Shown here: positions 23,271 to 37,000 of the stretch, piece after piece | Layout of the letters: each line of letters begins with the position of its first letter | Position numbering within the stretch: position 1 is the stretch's first letter | Source: Varroa destructor | Lineage: Eukaryota > Arthropoda > Arachnida > Mesostigmata > Varroidae | NCBI RefSeq assembly: GCF_002443255.2 | Contig: NW_019211454.1 | Location: 21,109,037-21,173,036 of the forward strand | Length of the DNA stretch: 64,000 bases | Direction: 5' to 3' | Notes under the pieces: model-generated | The model's input: only the letters and a program-made list of their open reading frames with translations | Told to the model about the DNA's origin: nothing | The model's database searches: none | Made by a program: the position numbers and the translations under genes

Positions 23271-25084
23271 ACAGACTGCAGATTTACTTTAGACAGAACA
23301 GCTAAGCGATATAATAAATACGTAGATAGAATTTTCAGTATTACTCGAAGAGCCAAACCCAAAACGCTCAATTAAATGCGAAATTTATTTTCTGTACTAA
23401 AAATTAAGAACGGAATGTATATTGATTTGAAACTACGAAATACAAATCATGAATATGATTGTAAAATGCCAGAGTTTTTGAATTGAAAAGTACTCATATT
23501 GATTTGTAGATATATTTAAATGTAAGCGTTGTTGACTGAGCTTGAGTGAGGCGATCGTACACCGATAAAAATCGTTCATTAAATTAATGCGAGTTCCCTA
23601 GTTTAAGACGTTTCAATAGAGGACAAAAAGCTTTTCATCGCCTCGTTGTGAGTTGTGGTCAAACTATTGCAATCCTTGCTTAGTTCGTCGATGCTAAAAC
23701 CCGTGTGACTACACATTCTTATTATATCAAGGGAACAGCTCATACAACCACAAATTTGTGGGTACCGCTTGTTCATCGCTCTCGGCAGCTATAGGTAAAG
23801 GTGGAACATTTTATAAATACAGCCACGGGCAATTTTTCAAAGCATTACTTCGTTTTGATTATGACAGTATATCGCCGACTCAGACGACAGATTCTACTGT
23901 TTGACATTTTTAAACCCACATACGGTAAGGTAAAATTACTTATTATTATGACTACCACCACAACTGCTACCGTTACTATGGCAGCACGCTTCCTTTCTTC
24001 CGGCTTTTTGGAATGATTATGTACGTTTTTTTTGGAGCATCGCAGCCCATGCTACAGGGTTCTCAGATTCTACGGATCAGCGAAGGCTTAACTTTCTTCA
24101 AGGCTAAACAATATCTCAAGTATTTCTATGAAACAAAACAGGTAGATTTGATCCAGGAAATTGGTACATGTTTACGGAAATCAGCTGTGCATACATTTTT
24201 TTCTTAATTGCTGCCGTACTTCGCACGAGTCGTTGCTAGCGCTATATTGTATCATGCAATAATAATATTATTAGATATATTTATAAACACATATATTTTT
24301 GTAGATATTATTAACTAAAGTAATTTGCGTTGTTCTGAACATTCAATATCTACCGCTGAACTACTGACGCTTATATAAACCTTCAGGATTTGTATGGATT
24401 ACAACAAAGGCGCGTATCTCACGTATCTTGCCGATTTAACGACGAAAACGTTAGACAACGCCCATAACATAGAGAGGGACGACGCGTAACACTACCCAAA
24501 GCTCACCGTTACTCATTGGTTTACTTTTTGACACAATCGTTCGGAGCTTTTTTTGTTTCAGTTTGGTAAACGATTGAGTTTTATGTCGAAATGCTACCTA
24601 CTAGAGGCAAATATTATTTCGTATTAAAGTGATAATAAATTATTTCTCCGAATTTATTTTTCAGTTAATAAAGTAATTATGTTCGAGTAATTTCTATTTA
24701 ATTTGCAGTAATTATTATTTAATTAAAATAGAAACGTTAGAGAATGTTCCTAGAGACTATGCAAATTATGTTTTAACATTTATTTGCGTAATTTTTTTAT
24801 TTGCCGTAGCTTTTTGGTAAATAGTAGTTTAAAAGATGGATTTTTCACGTTTAGCATTTTGCTTGCCAATTACAATATAATTCATTTTGCTAAATATTTT
24901 TTTTTTTCATTTTTCAATTTTCAAGGGAAATCGAAATTTCCAACACTATTGACTACTTTCAAACGTTCTCCATTTCCATATATCTTATGAACACATGTAT
25001 AACATTTTTAAGTGTCGAAAGACCTATCGAACACAATTGTTATAAGTATGGTTTAAGATAATTACGGTTGATCATTAGTCAACC

Positions 25085-25150
25085 TCATGGTGCAGTGGTA
25101 ATGGATTTGTCCAGTAAATTTAAAAATATGAGTGATCTGGGATCGAAAAT
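25085..25150 (+). repeat. Candidate tRNA-derived SINE (A and B boxes)
   Basis: TGGTGCAGTGG at 25088-25098 matches the RNA polymerase III A box. GGATCGAAA at 25140-25148 resembles a B box about 42 bases later. It does not fold into a full cloverleaf, so a SINE head rather than a tRNA gene is suggested. A similar pair occurs at 57372-57430. Confidence 0.35.
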
Positions 25151-26339
25151 GGACTTCATTTCATATCTAATGGCTACCCGTCTGAAACTTGATGGCAATA
25201 CAGAACATGGAAGCTCGAAGCATATATGCCCCACCATTAATTGAAAAATCGAATCTGGTAAAAAAAAGTATCAATGACCCTGAGGAAAAAATGTGTAGTA
25301 ACGTTCTCTGTTTAAAATGGAGCAATTTACCAATTGAACTGTTTCAAAGCAGCATTACATGGCAAACGAAAAGAAATTGGTCTCGAGATATCGGAGACGA
25401 TGTCACCCGGAAAACGTCTGAGTGTGTGAATCGATGCGATACATGCACAGGATTTTCCCTTTGATTGAGTTCAATGTGGACCAGAAGTGAGTACAGCATT
25501 TCATATATATATCAACCTCTATGTACTTTACGGATACACCGTTCTTTTCTGCTACCCTTTCCTCGAGTTGTCACCGCCATTTTGACCAACTTTCGTTACT
25601 TTTTGTGATCGTGTCTGAAACAGTTGCTCTTACGGTATTCTATTTCCTTTTTTGTTTTTTTATATCACTTCGCTTTTTTCCATTCCGCTCACTATGTTAC
25701 TTGATTATGGCAAATTACTTTTCCAACGCTTTTTCTCTGTGTAGCTCTCACGTTCTAAAAAAAAATATGATCTTTTGATTTTGTATTGTTGGAAAGTTGT
25801 TAAGCTTAGGTGGTATTAACTATAATGGTGTAGCTGTAACAAGCTAAATTGGACGAAAGAACACTACTCGAAGGAAGGGAGTATGTAAAACACAATGTTA
25901 TTAAGAGCATTTTGATTTTTTTCATAGATATGTAAAGCTCGCGGATCTGCTGCGCAGTCCATTGTGGCGAGAGAATGTGATGGCATTCAGAGTAATTAAA
26001 TTCAACTGGAATTGATGATTAGGCCGGAATATGATAATAATATGATACTCATGCACTAAATGGTACGAAACTATTCTTATCGTTAAGAATTGCAGCACAT
26101 TATGAAATAAAAAGTCAGTATAATAAAGGGACTTATATATGTCTGCTGATTGGGATTCGACACAATATTCCAGCATGATCCATTGCTCGAATGAACGTAA
26201 AACCATTAAATCGACTTAATCACGTGATATCCTTAGACTGTTTTGCTGAGCTGTTTGCATCACTCTGTACCGCTTTGTTCGTGTTTTGTGTTTACATCTG
26301 GCACAGGGAGCTGTGTGTTACTCTCTCGACTTTAGATTT

Positions 26340-26426
26340 AAATTCTCGCGCGCTCTACCCTCCCCAATGACGTCACGCGAATATCAGCTGTTGGAGCACT
26401 GCGAATTCACCGCGTTGCGCAGAGCA
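26340..26426 (+). promoter_or_regulatory. CCAAT/CRE promoter-like cluster, possible ATP7 promoter
   Basis: CCAAT at 26364-26368 runs into a perfect palindromic CRE, TGACGTCA (26368-26375), followed by CpG-rich sequence and an E box (CAGCTG). A plausible splice donor GAGCA|GTAAGC lies at 26426. The ATP7 start codon sits exactly on an acceptor at 30908, so an upstream non-coding exon is needed, and this is the best candidate. The assignment is inference. Confidence 0.4.
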
Positions 26427-26602
26427 GTAAGCGCTGTGAAATGACTACTGCGCCGATGAAGTGTCAATTTTTTTTAATTGTGTAACCTGTGCCAGTGCTG
26501 TAAATACTCTGCGTTCTTTTAGGCGAAAAGAAGTTTAGCTTTTACAGCAGCCGACAAAGTACGTGAAACGTGCATTTCTGTAAAAACTGGAATATATGTG
26601 TG

Positions 26603-26661
26603 TATACATACATACATACATACATACATATATGTATATATATATATATATACATATATAC
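26603..26661. repeat. (TACA)n/(TA)n compound microsatellite
   Basis: TACA units pass into a TA run. Confidence 0.9.
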
Positions 26662-29600
26662 AATGAAAGATGGTAACGGTTTGACGGGATGTCTTTTTAG
26701 CGGTGATTTTATAGCGGGGCTTTTCGTGCTCGGACTTAGCATGTCGTACCTGCATCGAAAGTCGGCGTTAGTTTGTACCGTCGTGGAGCGCTTATTTTTG
26801 TCCCGAGTAGCTTTTTGACATCCGTTTAATGACTCATAAGAGTAATATAAATTGGAAATCAATTAAGAGGGCGCGTGCAACTACATCATGTTTAGTAATC
26901 TCTTCTAGAAAAGTAATTGTTTTGTATAGAAGGAATGGTGTAGATGGATAATAATCCGAATTATCAGCTCTTTTACAGGCGAAATCGAAGAGTCTTAAAT
27001 CATATGACAGCATTGTTCGTGCGCACGTAGTTAGCTAAGACGTTAATTTTCTGTCCCGTTTACATTTGCTGAACTAACAAGAGTAGTTTTTTGGTATATG
27101 TCCACGAGTGCTATCTATTAATGGTACATGTTGCCCTAGATAAAGATCGTTGTTGACCTTAAAAATTACGACACCACTAGTAGCGGCGCAATGATCCGTG
27201 AAAATATCAATGCACTACTTACTTATGTGAATAGATACGATAACTTCGGTAGAAAAACGGAGAATCACTCATTCTAGAGTACCGCTTGACATTCTGCGTA
27301 AAATCTTTGTACTGCCAGGTATTCAATAGGAAAACCCAAGTGTTTTGTCTGTACGCAGAGCTACGTGATTATTACCACTGATGTCCCTTCGTAGAGATTC
27401 CTTGTACAGTCGTAAATTTAAAACAACTGTCCACGTGGAACACAAATCCTTTTTAGGGGTACTTGAAAAAATCGTGGACGATCGTTTATGAATCTATATT
27501 GTTTTTAAACTTAATACGACAAGAATATAGCAATGAACACATCATACAAATTTTAAGTATTATGCCCTTGGTGATAGAGGCACCCACACCCAAACGGGTG
27601 CGATAAACGCCGGATGCAGTCCGAAATCAGCCTCGTCGAACATGTGACTTTAGATACGCCTTGAACAAGATTTAAAGTGATTTTAAGTAGTCGTGAAGTA
27701 GATTCTTTGTTTAACCAAGTTCGTCCTTTTATTGCCTCCCCCGTTCGTGGCTGTAGTTATTCCCAAAAAATGCACCTCTTTTTTTAGCGGGTAAATCTAT
27801 AGGAAGTTATCATAAACCAAAGCCTTTATTATTGTTGAGTATCGATTACAATATTGAAGCAGCTCTTTATTATTTGTCGGCTTAGGCTTTTGACGTCTTT
27901 TAGCCCATTATGCGCACTAGAATACGCCCCTAATCTGTGGGTTTCACAATAAATGCGGTAGATTCATGGATACAATGTGAAGCAAAAAGAAATGTTTGTA
28001 TGTTGTTTGTCAGCTGTAATAGAATGCATTCATCGACTTGTTAATTTGTTTAAAATTCAAGTTACGTACGTTTGTTACAGTTCCCATACTACATCAAGCT
28101 TTTTGCCCTTGGTTAGCTTCAGTTTAGTAAGCGAAGATTATTATATACTAAGATATTGCTTGCGGTAATTTCTATGAGACGTGTCTTATTCTATAAAACG
28201 GATTGAATTGTCCAGACGAGTCGAAGCGGAAAATGTTTTCAATGTTTGTTGAAAAAATATTAACATATAGGATATCTGCCGCCATCAGTCTTCTCTGCGA
28301 CAATCTAATAGTAATAATATGGAGTTCCGTGCTACACGTGAGGTGTATTCGTGTCACTGGCTCAAGCTGGTGTAATTTCGAAACATGTTATTTGCCTCCG
28401 AAGCCGGTTTTGTTGTATTCTTTATTTTTGCGTTGATCCGTGTCCGAAATGAAGTAATTTTCCCTATGTGCGTGCTGAACATGACACAACATAGTGTTAT
28501 TCTTGCAGCTAAAGGGAGAGTCGCCAATTGATTTGATCGATGCCCCAAGATCATCGTAGAGTTAAACACCGACATAAGCTGCCGGCTATAATTAATATAC
28601 GTTTTTCTTTTTTATTTTACTAGAAAACATCGAGCGGCTTCATGCAAGACTCATCATCTCTAAGCTCGGGGGTGTAGTGTTGATAAATGAAGCCCAGAAA
28701 TAACCAAATAAACATTTAGTATTTTTTAAATATACAAAATCTTGGTAAATATATCATGCTGATTGGAAAATTCAAGAATTCAGCAGGTGACAGTGACAAC
28801 TGGCTAGATAAATGGCACAGTTGTACTCACTGCATAGATAGGTACATAGCGTTTATCATGGTAGAATTCAAGTGCCTTCACTGCCTATGCATTTGCGAAA
28901 TGGAAAAGATTTGACTTATTGTTATAGAACGAAGCTAATCAATGGTCTTTTGTTTATAACTAGTTCTTTACATCTGTGATTCTGTGAAATTCAGAGAGAG
29001 ATCATGAATGCTTACAAGACAGTTATATGGTCTACACGTGCTATTTAATTGGCATTTCAATTGGGTTAGTTCAGTTGTTAGGCCATCTCGCTATATATCA
29101 ATGGTCGACAGGAGCGAACCTCGAAACGACTGTCGCCTAACATTAGCACATGTAGATGTATCTAACTCAATTCAAACTAGCCTGAATCAGTCTACGATAT
29201 GCTTATTATCGAGTTTTCAATACACGCTACATAGGTAAGTAATGATTTGGGTCCACATAAGTGTTCTCTTAGGGTTAGTGAATCAGATTAAACAAACGAC
29301 CAACTCTGTAATAACGTTTGACATAAAAGCTCCTACCTGGATATGTGTATATATTTTATTAGCTTCTTTGTCTCCACGTCTACGAATGGAACCGGATGTT
29401 GTCAAATGCCCATTCACAGAGAAACGAAGATGACTAAGCGGCTTTACAATACAATTTAGCTTGTTTCAAGTTAAGCTAGGGCACCGCATTGTCGTTGGAT
29501 GGCCTCACGTTGTACCTGTTATTGTTCTAAAGACAAATGTTCAGTTTCCGGACTAAGCAATATGTAAAATAATACAAGCGCGATCCTGGATGAAAATAAA

Positions 29601-30908
29601 CTGTAAATAATTATTCAACACCTTGCGCGGTTATATGGGCCAGGATATAGATGTCTTCCGTGGATACATTCTCAAAGATTAATTCATTTCACGTAGTTTC
29701 GAGTCTGTGCGGGCCGTCTTGACAAATACGCTGATATAGAAGCTGATCTGTATAGGCTAAATTTGCTTAACGTTATCGTTGGAAGCAATTCGTATCACAA
29801 AAAAGAATTACGTGTTCAAATGATGCCACTCCATTCGTCAAAGAATGATTTGTTTTATAGACAAAATGAATTTACTACAACCCATTGGTGTTTTGGAAGA
29901 AGGGCCAATTAGAAGTAGCAATATCGATAGCCCTAATATGACTTCAAGGTGGGAGTATATGGGCAACTAATGGTATCGTGCGAATAAGTAAATCTGATGG
30001 GAAAATGCTGTTCTTCTTAGACTAAGCTCAGAGGATGAATGATTAGAGAAGCCAATAACCATTTACTAGCAAGTAGAACAGTTTAAACGTTATGGTTCGT
30101 CTGCCATAGGTCCACATAAAGGTTTGTTGGGCATCGTCAAGTCGGATTTTAAAAGGTGCTCAAGTTACTAGTACATCAATGAGTTCAATTTTGTGCATGA
30201 AGAAAGGAGAAAAAGTAGCAATGTGTACACCATTCTCCAAAGACGACTGCACAGGAGCCCTTATAACTATCGTGGGTATGCATTATTCTGGCATTAATAA
30301 TTGTTCCTAATTAATTCTAATGATTATTTGCGATGCGGTATATATGTTGATAGCAATGTATTGTCCGGACGATCCATTCAACGATAAAATCGTAAACATT
30401 TAAATCCAACTACGTGTTACCTAGTGTTGACAACAACCGCGTACGCTACAACAACTACGATGTCGTAATTTAACTTGCTGCATGTACGTATTCTTACCGA
30501 GCTAAGTTGTACTCCGAGACCACCTAATTCTGTCAATTTCTTCTCAAGTTAGAACTGACGGCACCCGGTTTCTAAACGTAGGAGCCATTGAACCCCTGCT
30601 CACTATGATCATGTCATGTAGCTCAGTATAATAACTTCCCTAAGATGTAACTTGCTATCATTTTGCTTTTATATAACTTATTCGAGATAGGCGAAACTGT
30701 GATCGAAAGGTCATAGCTAAAAATACACTTACGCGAATAGCACAAAATTTCTGACCTGCCTGTATGTAAACTATTTTGAAAGCTTGACAGTATCGAAACT
30801 TATAACGAACGTTTCCGTGCTATAAAAGAAAAAGAATTGCTTTTATAGCCCCTTGTCCCACATAGTTCTGCTTATTATCCTTTTTCTTTTACGTAATTGC
30901 ATTTTCAG

Positions 30909-31040
30909 ATGGGTGGAGAGCACGGCGACGGTAATCACACGACAAAGAGCTCTTTTTTACTAGGCGGTTTGACATGTGATACATGCGTTAGAATTATTGA
31001 GAATCGGCTACTCGACCTCCATGGAGTCAAAAATGTCCAA
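30909..31040 (+). CDS. ATP7: ATP7 exon 1 (HMA1, first half)
   Basis: ATG directly follows the acceptor ttttcag. It encodes LGGLTCDTC, an intact CxxC. Donor CAA|GTGGGT, phase 0. Confidence 0.85.
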
Positions 31041-34000
31041 GTGGGTTTCTCTACATTGATAAAAATATGCAGTCCTGGGATGTTAGATCTTACTTTCAAT
31101 TCGTTTTTAGGCGAACTAGTTATTGTTATACTAAACACGTAGAGCGTGTGCTACAAAGCCGCTTTTTTTTTCTAAAAATCAGCTAGTTCAGGCTTCAGAA
31201 TGCGTGTTTTACTAAGCTTTGTTGCACAGATATGCCTCGAGACTCAATTGGCGTCGGTGGAGTATGATTTCTACAAGCTGTCCATGTCCGAGATTGTACG
31301 TACCGTATGCAATCTTGGGTTCAGTGCTAAGCCGGTGATGAACCCAACGGGGGCCGGAATCCGAGATGTAACATTACTCATTGGAGGGATGATGTGCAAC
31401 GATTGTGTTCGAAAAGTAAACGAAAAATTACGCGCCATCAATGGAGTTTACAAGTACGCATTTATACGATAGCTGTCCAAACAGAAGTATCAATCTTATG
31501 ATATTTGTAGAAAATGTGAAGAAAATATAAATAAACTCTATCATACGTAATCTAGAATCCGTTCCATGTTATTAGTGTGCACTTAGTCCTAATTTTAAGT
31601 ACTGTAATTAAGAGTATTACTATAAATTGATGGTTGTGTTGTTCTAATGAACCGGTTGTGTTTATTTTGGAGCTTGAAACCGAACCAATTGTTCGAGAAA
31701 TAATGTCTGCGTTAATAATATATGCTTAAATGTGCGCGCGCTAATGACATTTTTGATCGATGGTGGCGTAGGGTGGAGGTTTCATTGACGGAGAATCAGG
31801 CATCGGTCTCGTACGAGGTGACTCTTGCATCTGTTGAGCAGCTTCTTGTGGCCGTTGGGGAGTTGGGTTTTGTTGTTAATTTACCTGACAACGTCCCCCT
31901 TTCGCAGGTCACCTACCATCTCAAAGACCTCTCCTGTGAAATATGTGCTACGTCGATTGAGCGGGTACTCGTCGATAAGGAAGGTAGGATAAGCTAAATA
32001 GGATGTAACGTTATATAACAGCATGTGTTTGATGCCATTTATTTTGACAGAGATAGTACTATGACATATTTATTTATTCTATAGGCCTTTTGATGCTATC
32101 GGTGAGGAAAACGTAGAACCTATTTCTCTTCGGCGCCTCATCTTTCTCATTTCATTGCTTTAATCAAATTAGATAAAATTTTCGTTTATTCATCTCTGTT
32201 AGTAGTAGTCTAGAACTTCATATATACATGTCAACGACACAGTATGCCAATATTAATGTATCTAGAAACATTTAAAACCATTAAAAACACTTTGCGTCAT
32301 ATGGTTTTACAGGTTTTATTAAGTTTATAAAAATAAGATGTGTGCCAAATGTTTTAAAAATGATACCAGGGCAATGAACGGCATGATATTTATCACAGTT
32401 TCTTTAGCATATGGAGCATTTGCAATCATCATTAAGCTCGTGGGAACCCGGTTTCCTACAGAGTCTAAGGCAGAACTCATACATGGCCATTCGGTGTTCT
32501 TCATCGCACCCGAAACAAAGAAGTCTCCATCGATCTCCGCAAACTTTAGCTTTTAGTTTTTAGGGTCAATCTCTAACGTTTTCGTTGCTTGGAGTTCAAA
32601 ATGACGACGTAAATTAACGGACGACAGTGACGCGTCGGCTAGCAAAGACGCGAGACGATTTCGGGTCACTATGTATAGTGAGGTTTTTGAAAAGGGAGGT
32701 TTTGACGCGGTTTAATTGTTCAAGCTTCTTTATTGTAGGACCGTCTTGCGTATCTCATCCATTCAAAGTAGACTTACCTTCGAACAAGCTTGAGAACGGT
32801 TGCAAGGGACAAGCGATGAGGCGCCTTGATCGCTTATCCGGCCAATACTGCCTTTCTACACTGATCTATCCAGAAAAACTTTTACCGTTTGTGGAGAGGA
32901 GCAATTCCAGCAACGAAAACTTGTTTATATAGACAAGAGGCATCCTGGCGAAATGTTAAGCTGTGCTACCTTCCCTTCGTTGTCATCACAAAGCTCCAAA
33001 TCCATCACCGTCTCGTGGAGTCGGGCTAGAGCTACCTGCGCTTGGAACCTTTTCAACCTTTATATCAATAAGTCGCCTAAATACAGGATAACTTCATTTA
33101 ACTTTTTGGCTCCTCTTATTTAATCAGAAAGGCTCTGCAGCGAAATGGAGTGAAATTAGGTTGTACTTTTTAGTCAAACCTAGTCTGTGTAAAAGGTGGG
33201 AGTTCGGCCACTTCGTCGTCAATTTTCCTATTGTCCATTCGAGAAGGCTAAGCACATTCATAGAGACAGCCATCTCGGTCACTGTGACCACCTGGGCACC
33301 GAGTCGAATGCACTGAAGTCGACGAACACCGCGTATAGCTAATAACGCGACGTGGTCAGTACCCTCTTGACGTTAGCCATTAGGATGCTTCACATTACTT
33401 CGTGGAGGGCTCTCTTTGGAGCCGGTATTGTTCGGTTGTAATAACGTATATGCGTTCTAACTTGTTGTCCAGTCTCAAAGCGAGAAGGCCAGGTAGCACC
33501 CCATAACAATTTTGTTCGCTATCCCTCGCTAAGGTATCGGCGTGATTCGATCGCCCATGCCTCAGGCAATCTTTAGCTGAATAGCATCTATCCTCTGGGG
33601 TGGGAGTGTATAAGTATGTAATCATTTATTGAACAGAGCCGTCCAGCACGGCTGCAGAGGTGATTTATGAGGACCATAGAACTAATCAGGCAAGCCGCCG
33701 AGCTGCCCTAATGCGTTAGCGGCGATAAAGTGAGTGTCCAGCCGTTTAAGATATTGTTTGTATGATGCATACATCTTTCGACAGATCGTTTTAAAACAGG
33801 AAGCAAAGGAATCAGACCGTACCTCCACCATAAGTTTGATCGCCATCTAAACTTTTAGCGTAAGGCTACAACGTTGGTTGAACTACTGCGTGTGCCGTGG
33901 AGGACAGAAGGGCTATACTGTATATTAAAAAATTTAAAGTGCCCGCTGTGCAAAAGATTCGGTATCTACCTTGTAACGTACAAGGAGAATTTCGTGGGTA

Positions 34001-37000
34001 CATTCCAAGAGCTTGTCTATATTTGGGTGTCAGGAGCTTGACGTGTGACGGTCGGCGCAAATGCGACTTAGAGAGCGAAGTCAATCGCCATAGGTATATG
34101 AGCCGAATGCTTACGCCGTTTGACAGTGAATGATTGTCATTCTGAAGCTTTATCCTATACGTGGTTAGGTTCGTCGTAAATATATCAACTTTCTGAATGT
34201 CCTAGGGAAGTCGGTGTCGATTAACTACCCAGCAACTATGGTCTGCAACCACGTCGTAAGCAAGGGTCGTAGTACGGTCAAGTCTGCTCAGTCGAGACGG
34301 GCGTTGACGCCGCCAGCAATGATCAGAGGAGGGACAGAATAAGAAGATAGTGCTTCCAGTTCACTAACAATCTTCTTCACTAACACGTACATTAACTCCG
34401 AAGCAGCCGGCTGAACATATCTGCTGCTGCGAGACTTCGTCGCTAACTGTTTCGAAGCACAGCGTGAGTTCGCCTATCTTATGATTTTAGCAAACAGATT
34501 GCCTCTACTAGGGCAACAAGGTTTGTTGCTCTTCACTGTAAAACAATGCACAGAAACACTGGACTAGTTGCTCAGATCTTCGTTAACACGAAGACTATTG
34601 TTGAGTTCTTCAATGAAGGAATGTGCCTGAATTGCCGTCTTCTCATAGCACAACTGTTAGTTTCTCCAGCCTTGCGGCAAGCTCCTTGGTCATTCTCGCG
34701 GGCGGCGTTGGCCTTTCAGGGTCTATGCTGCTAGAAATTATTTAACAAAGTGTTTGATCGTTGGCCGTGGTGCAACTGTTCGGTCTAATACTGCTGTCTC
34801 TATCGACGATTCTTTAATGGCGGTAATTCGTCCTTTTGATTGCGTAGCGCATAAGGCCGATCTTATACAAAGGTGGTTCAAGTTGTCGTGCAATTAAAAT
34901 ATCATTATATAGGGTACAATTGGTGCAGGTGAATATCAAGTTCAAATGTAAATTTTGGCATTCGTTTTGTTTGTTTTGATGTTCGCTCATTTTGTTGATA
35001 TTTTATTTAACTAAATAGGTGTGCACCACGTAGAAGTGTCCCTCAGTGAGAAAAGCTGTTCGGTATCGTTCTTCGACTATAAACTGAAGCCGTTGCAAAT
35101 TCAAGAGTATATTGAGGCAACGGGTTATAGCTGCGAATTAATCACTCTGGAAATCCCACCCCAGCTTAAGTCAGCTCTTTTCCGGTAAGCGCTCATAAAC
35201 TAAACTGCTACATACCTTCAAGTAGCTATCGTAGCATTGTTTTAATAGCTATATAGATTTACAATCATTTTCATTAGAAACACTGCTTTTTATGTATTTG
35301 AAGCTTTTGGTCTTTGGTCATTTGTATTATATACGTTTTATTATGTTACTATGCGTATTTGTACGGCCCTAACTCTGTTCTGCTGTGTGGCATAAATATT
35401 TATTGTTTGATAAACTTAGTGTCATCGGAATGTCATCTCAGTCGTGCGTAGGTCACATTGAGGAACAACTGGCCTATCACAAGGGTGTAGTGGGCATAAA
35501 GGTATCACTTGAGCTGAACACCGCCGCCGTTGTTTTTCTGTCACAAGAGACAGAAGCCGAAGATATTCGTGAAGCTGTCGAACACCTGGGATACAACTGT
35601 TCTCTAATTGAAGATCTTGGCGAAAAAAACGACGATCTTGCTAGCGAAACTGAAAAAGTAACGCCAGATAATAATGAAACAAGCCCTCTATTAAAAGCCA
35701 AGGTTAGTAGTAATAATTTATTGGTATGTTTCAAAATAATAACGTTTTTATATCTAACAAAAATGCAGTACTTCATTTAAATTTTTACAGTTTATTGTAT
35801 TGTGTATTTGCCGTAACTTTCTACGGCCTTCTCCTTTCTCTCACTAGTTTACCCAATCCCGCTCGAATTTCTCAGGGTTGCTATCGAAAAGTTTGTACAG
35901 TTAGTCTCATTGTAACTCGACTTCCTTCATCGCAAAGGTTATTGACAAAAATTTCGTTTTATAGTGATCAGAAAAGATGATCACGCTGTGCGCGCGCAAG
36001 GTTGAAAAATATCATATATGCGGAAGAGTGTGCTACTGAAACTTATCCAAAGACGGCTTTTGTTCTGTTTATTGGATCTCCTTCCGATAGACAGTATCGT
36101 TAACTCGGTGTAACTGGGTCATCTAAAGATGGCTTTTGTTCTGTTTATTGGATCTCCTTCTCATAGACAATATTGTTAATTCAGTGCAGCTGGGTCATAC
36201 AATGATACTTGTTGAGACTTTTTTCAAGGCTTCTCTCAAGCACTTCCCAAAGTATACGACTTTCTATCCCAGTAAACGCGAATTTTTTTTCTTCTAAAGG
36301 ATCATGCTTAACTTTGGGCTGAGGGGTATCTTTTTAAACTGTCATTTCTTGATCTTCTTCATGTTGATGTAGAAGCACTTATTGTTATCCGCAAGATTTT
36401 TCTATAGGCCACTCTGGCTGTGTTGTTTTGTGCCGGATGCGTGTTGAAAAATAATGAAAATGTTGAGAAATTATGAAAAATATGATCAATCAACACCCTG
36501 AGCGCCCCATGAATTAATAAAAAAACGAAAAATAATTGCTTTATTTTTAATTTTCAATTAATCAGTTCAATTAATCAGCACGGTGGAGTAGATAATTTCT
36601 CAAAAGTCTGACTAACGTGCATCTATTTGAGCGTGTTGCCATGCTAACCATAGCCAGCATGCACGCTGCCACGCTGTTCTAAATTGGCACAAGTTATTTC
36701 TAGATTTAGGGAATTAGGGGTGAAAGGCAAAATGGATTTGGAAATGTAGGGTCCTATTATTAAAGGCTGATCACTGCTCGCATGGTTACCATGTCGTCTC
36801 ATAGGTATGCTAGAGAAACCCCAGCAAGATTTGCTGCAGCTAGACTTTTAATACGAGCAAGTTCTTGATGCTATACCCATAAATAAGTCGTAACTGATAA
36901 TGCTAAAAGAAGACAAACAAATGCTTCTCAGAGGTAAGTTCGTGTTGTTACAAAACACCCGGTACCTATTCTAAAAGGCTGTTTGCTGCTCAATCGTGCT

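Larger units (their letters stand above)
23271..30908. other. Intergenic region between PDZ gene and ATP7 coding start
   Basis: No coding exon supported on either strand. It holds a tRNA-like SINE candidate (25085-25150), a CCAAT/CRE cluster with a following donor (26340-26426) that may be the ATP7 promoter and 5' UTR exon, and a TACA/TA microsatellite (26603-26661). ORFs at 25189-25464 and 25922-26206 show no reliable domain. Confidence 0.5.

Noticed and set aside
25189..25464. ORF with LCLKWSNLPIELF, reminiscent of the start of insect BTB proteins (FCLKWNN)
   Set aside because: Only about ten residues resemble the motif, the rest of a BTB fold is absent, and no splice sites support an exon.
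25521..25778. Hydrophobic 85-codon ORF that looks like a small membrane protein
   Set aside because: The composition follows from T-rich sequence (Phe/Leu/Ser); no splice sites, domain or conservation argument.
27560..27605. Short GCACCC/GGGTGC hairpin, considered as a histone-type or small-RNA stem
   Set aside because: Six-base stem only; it does not match the histone stem-loop or any snRNA I recognise.
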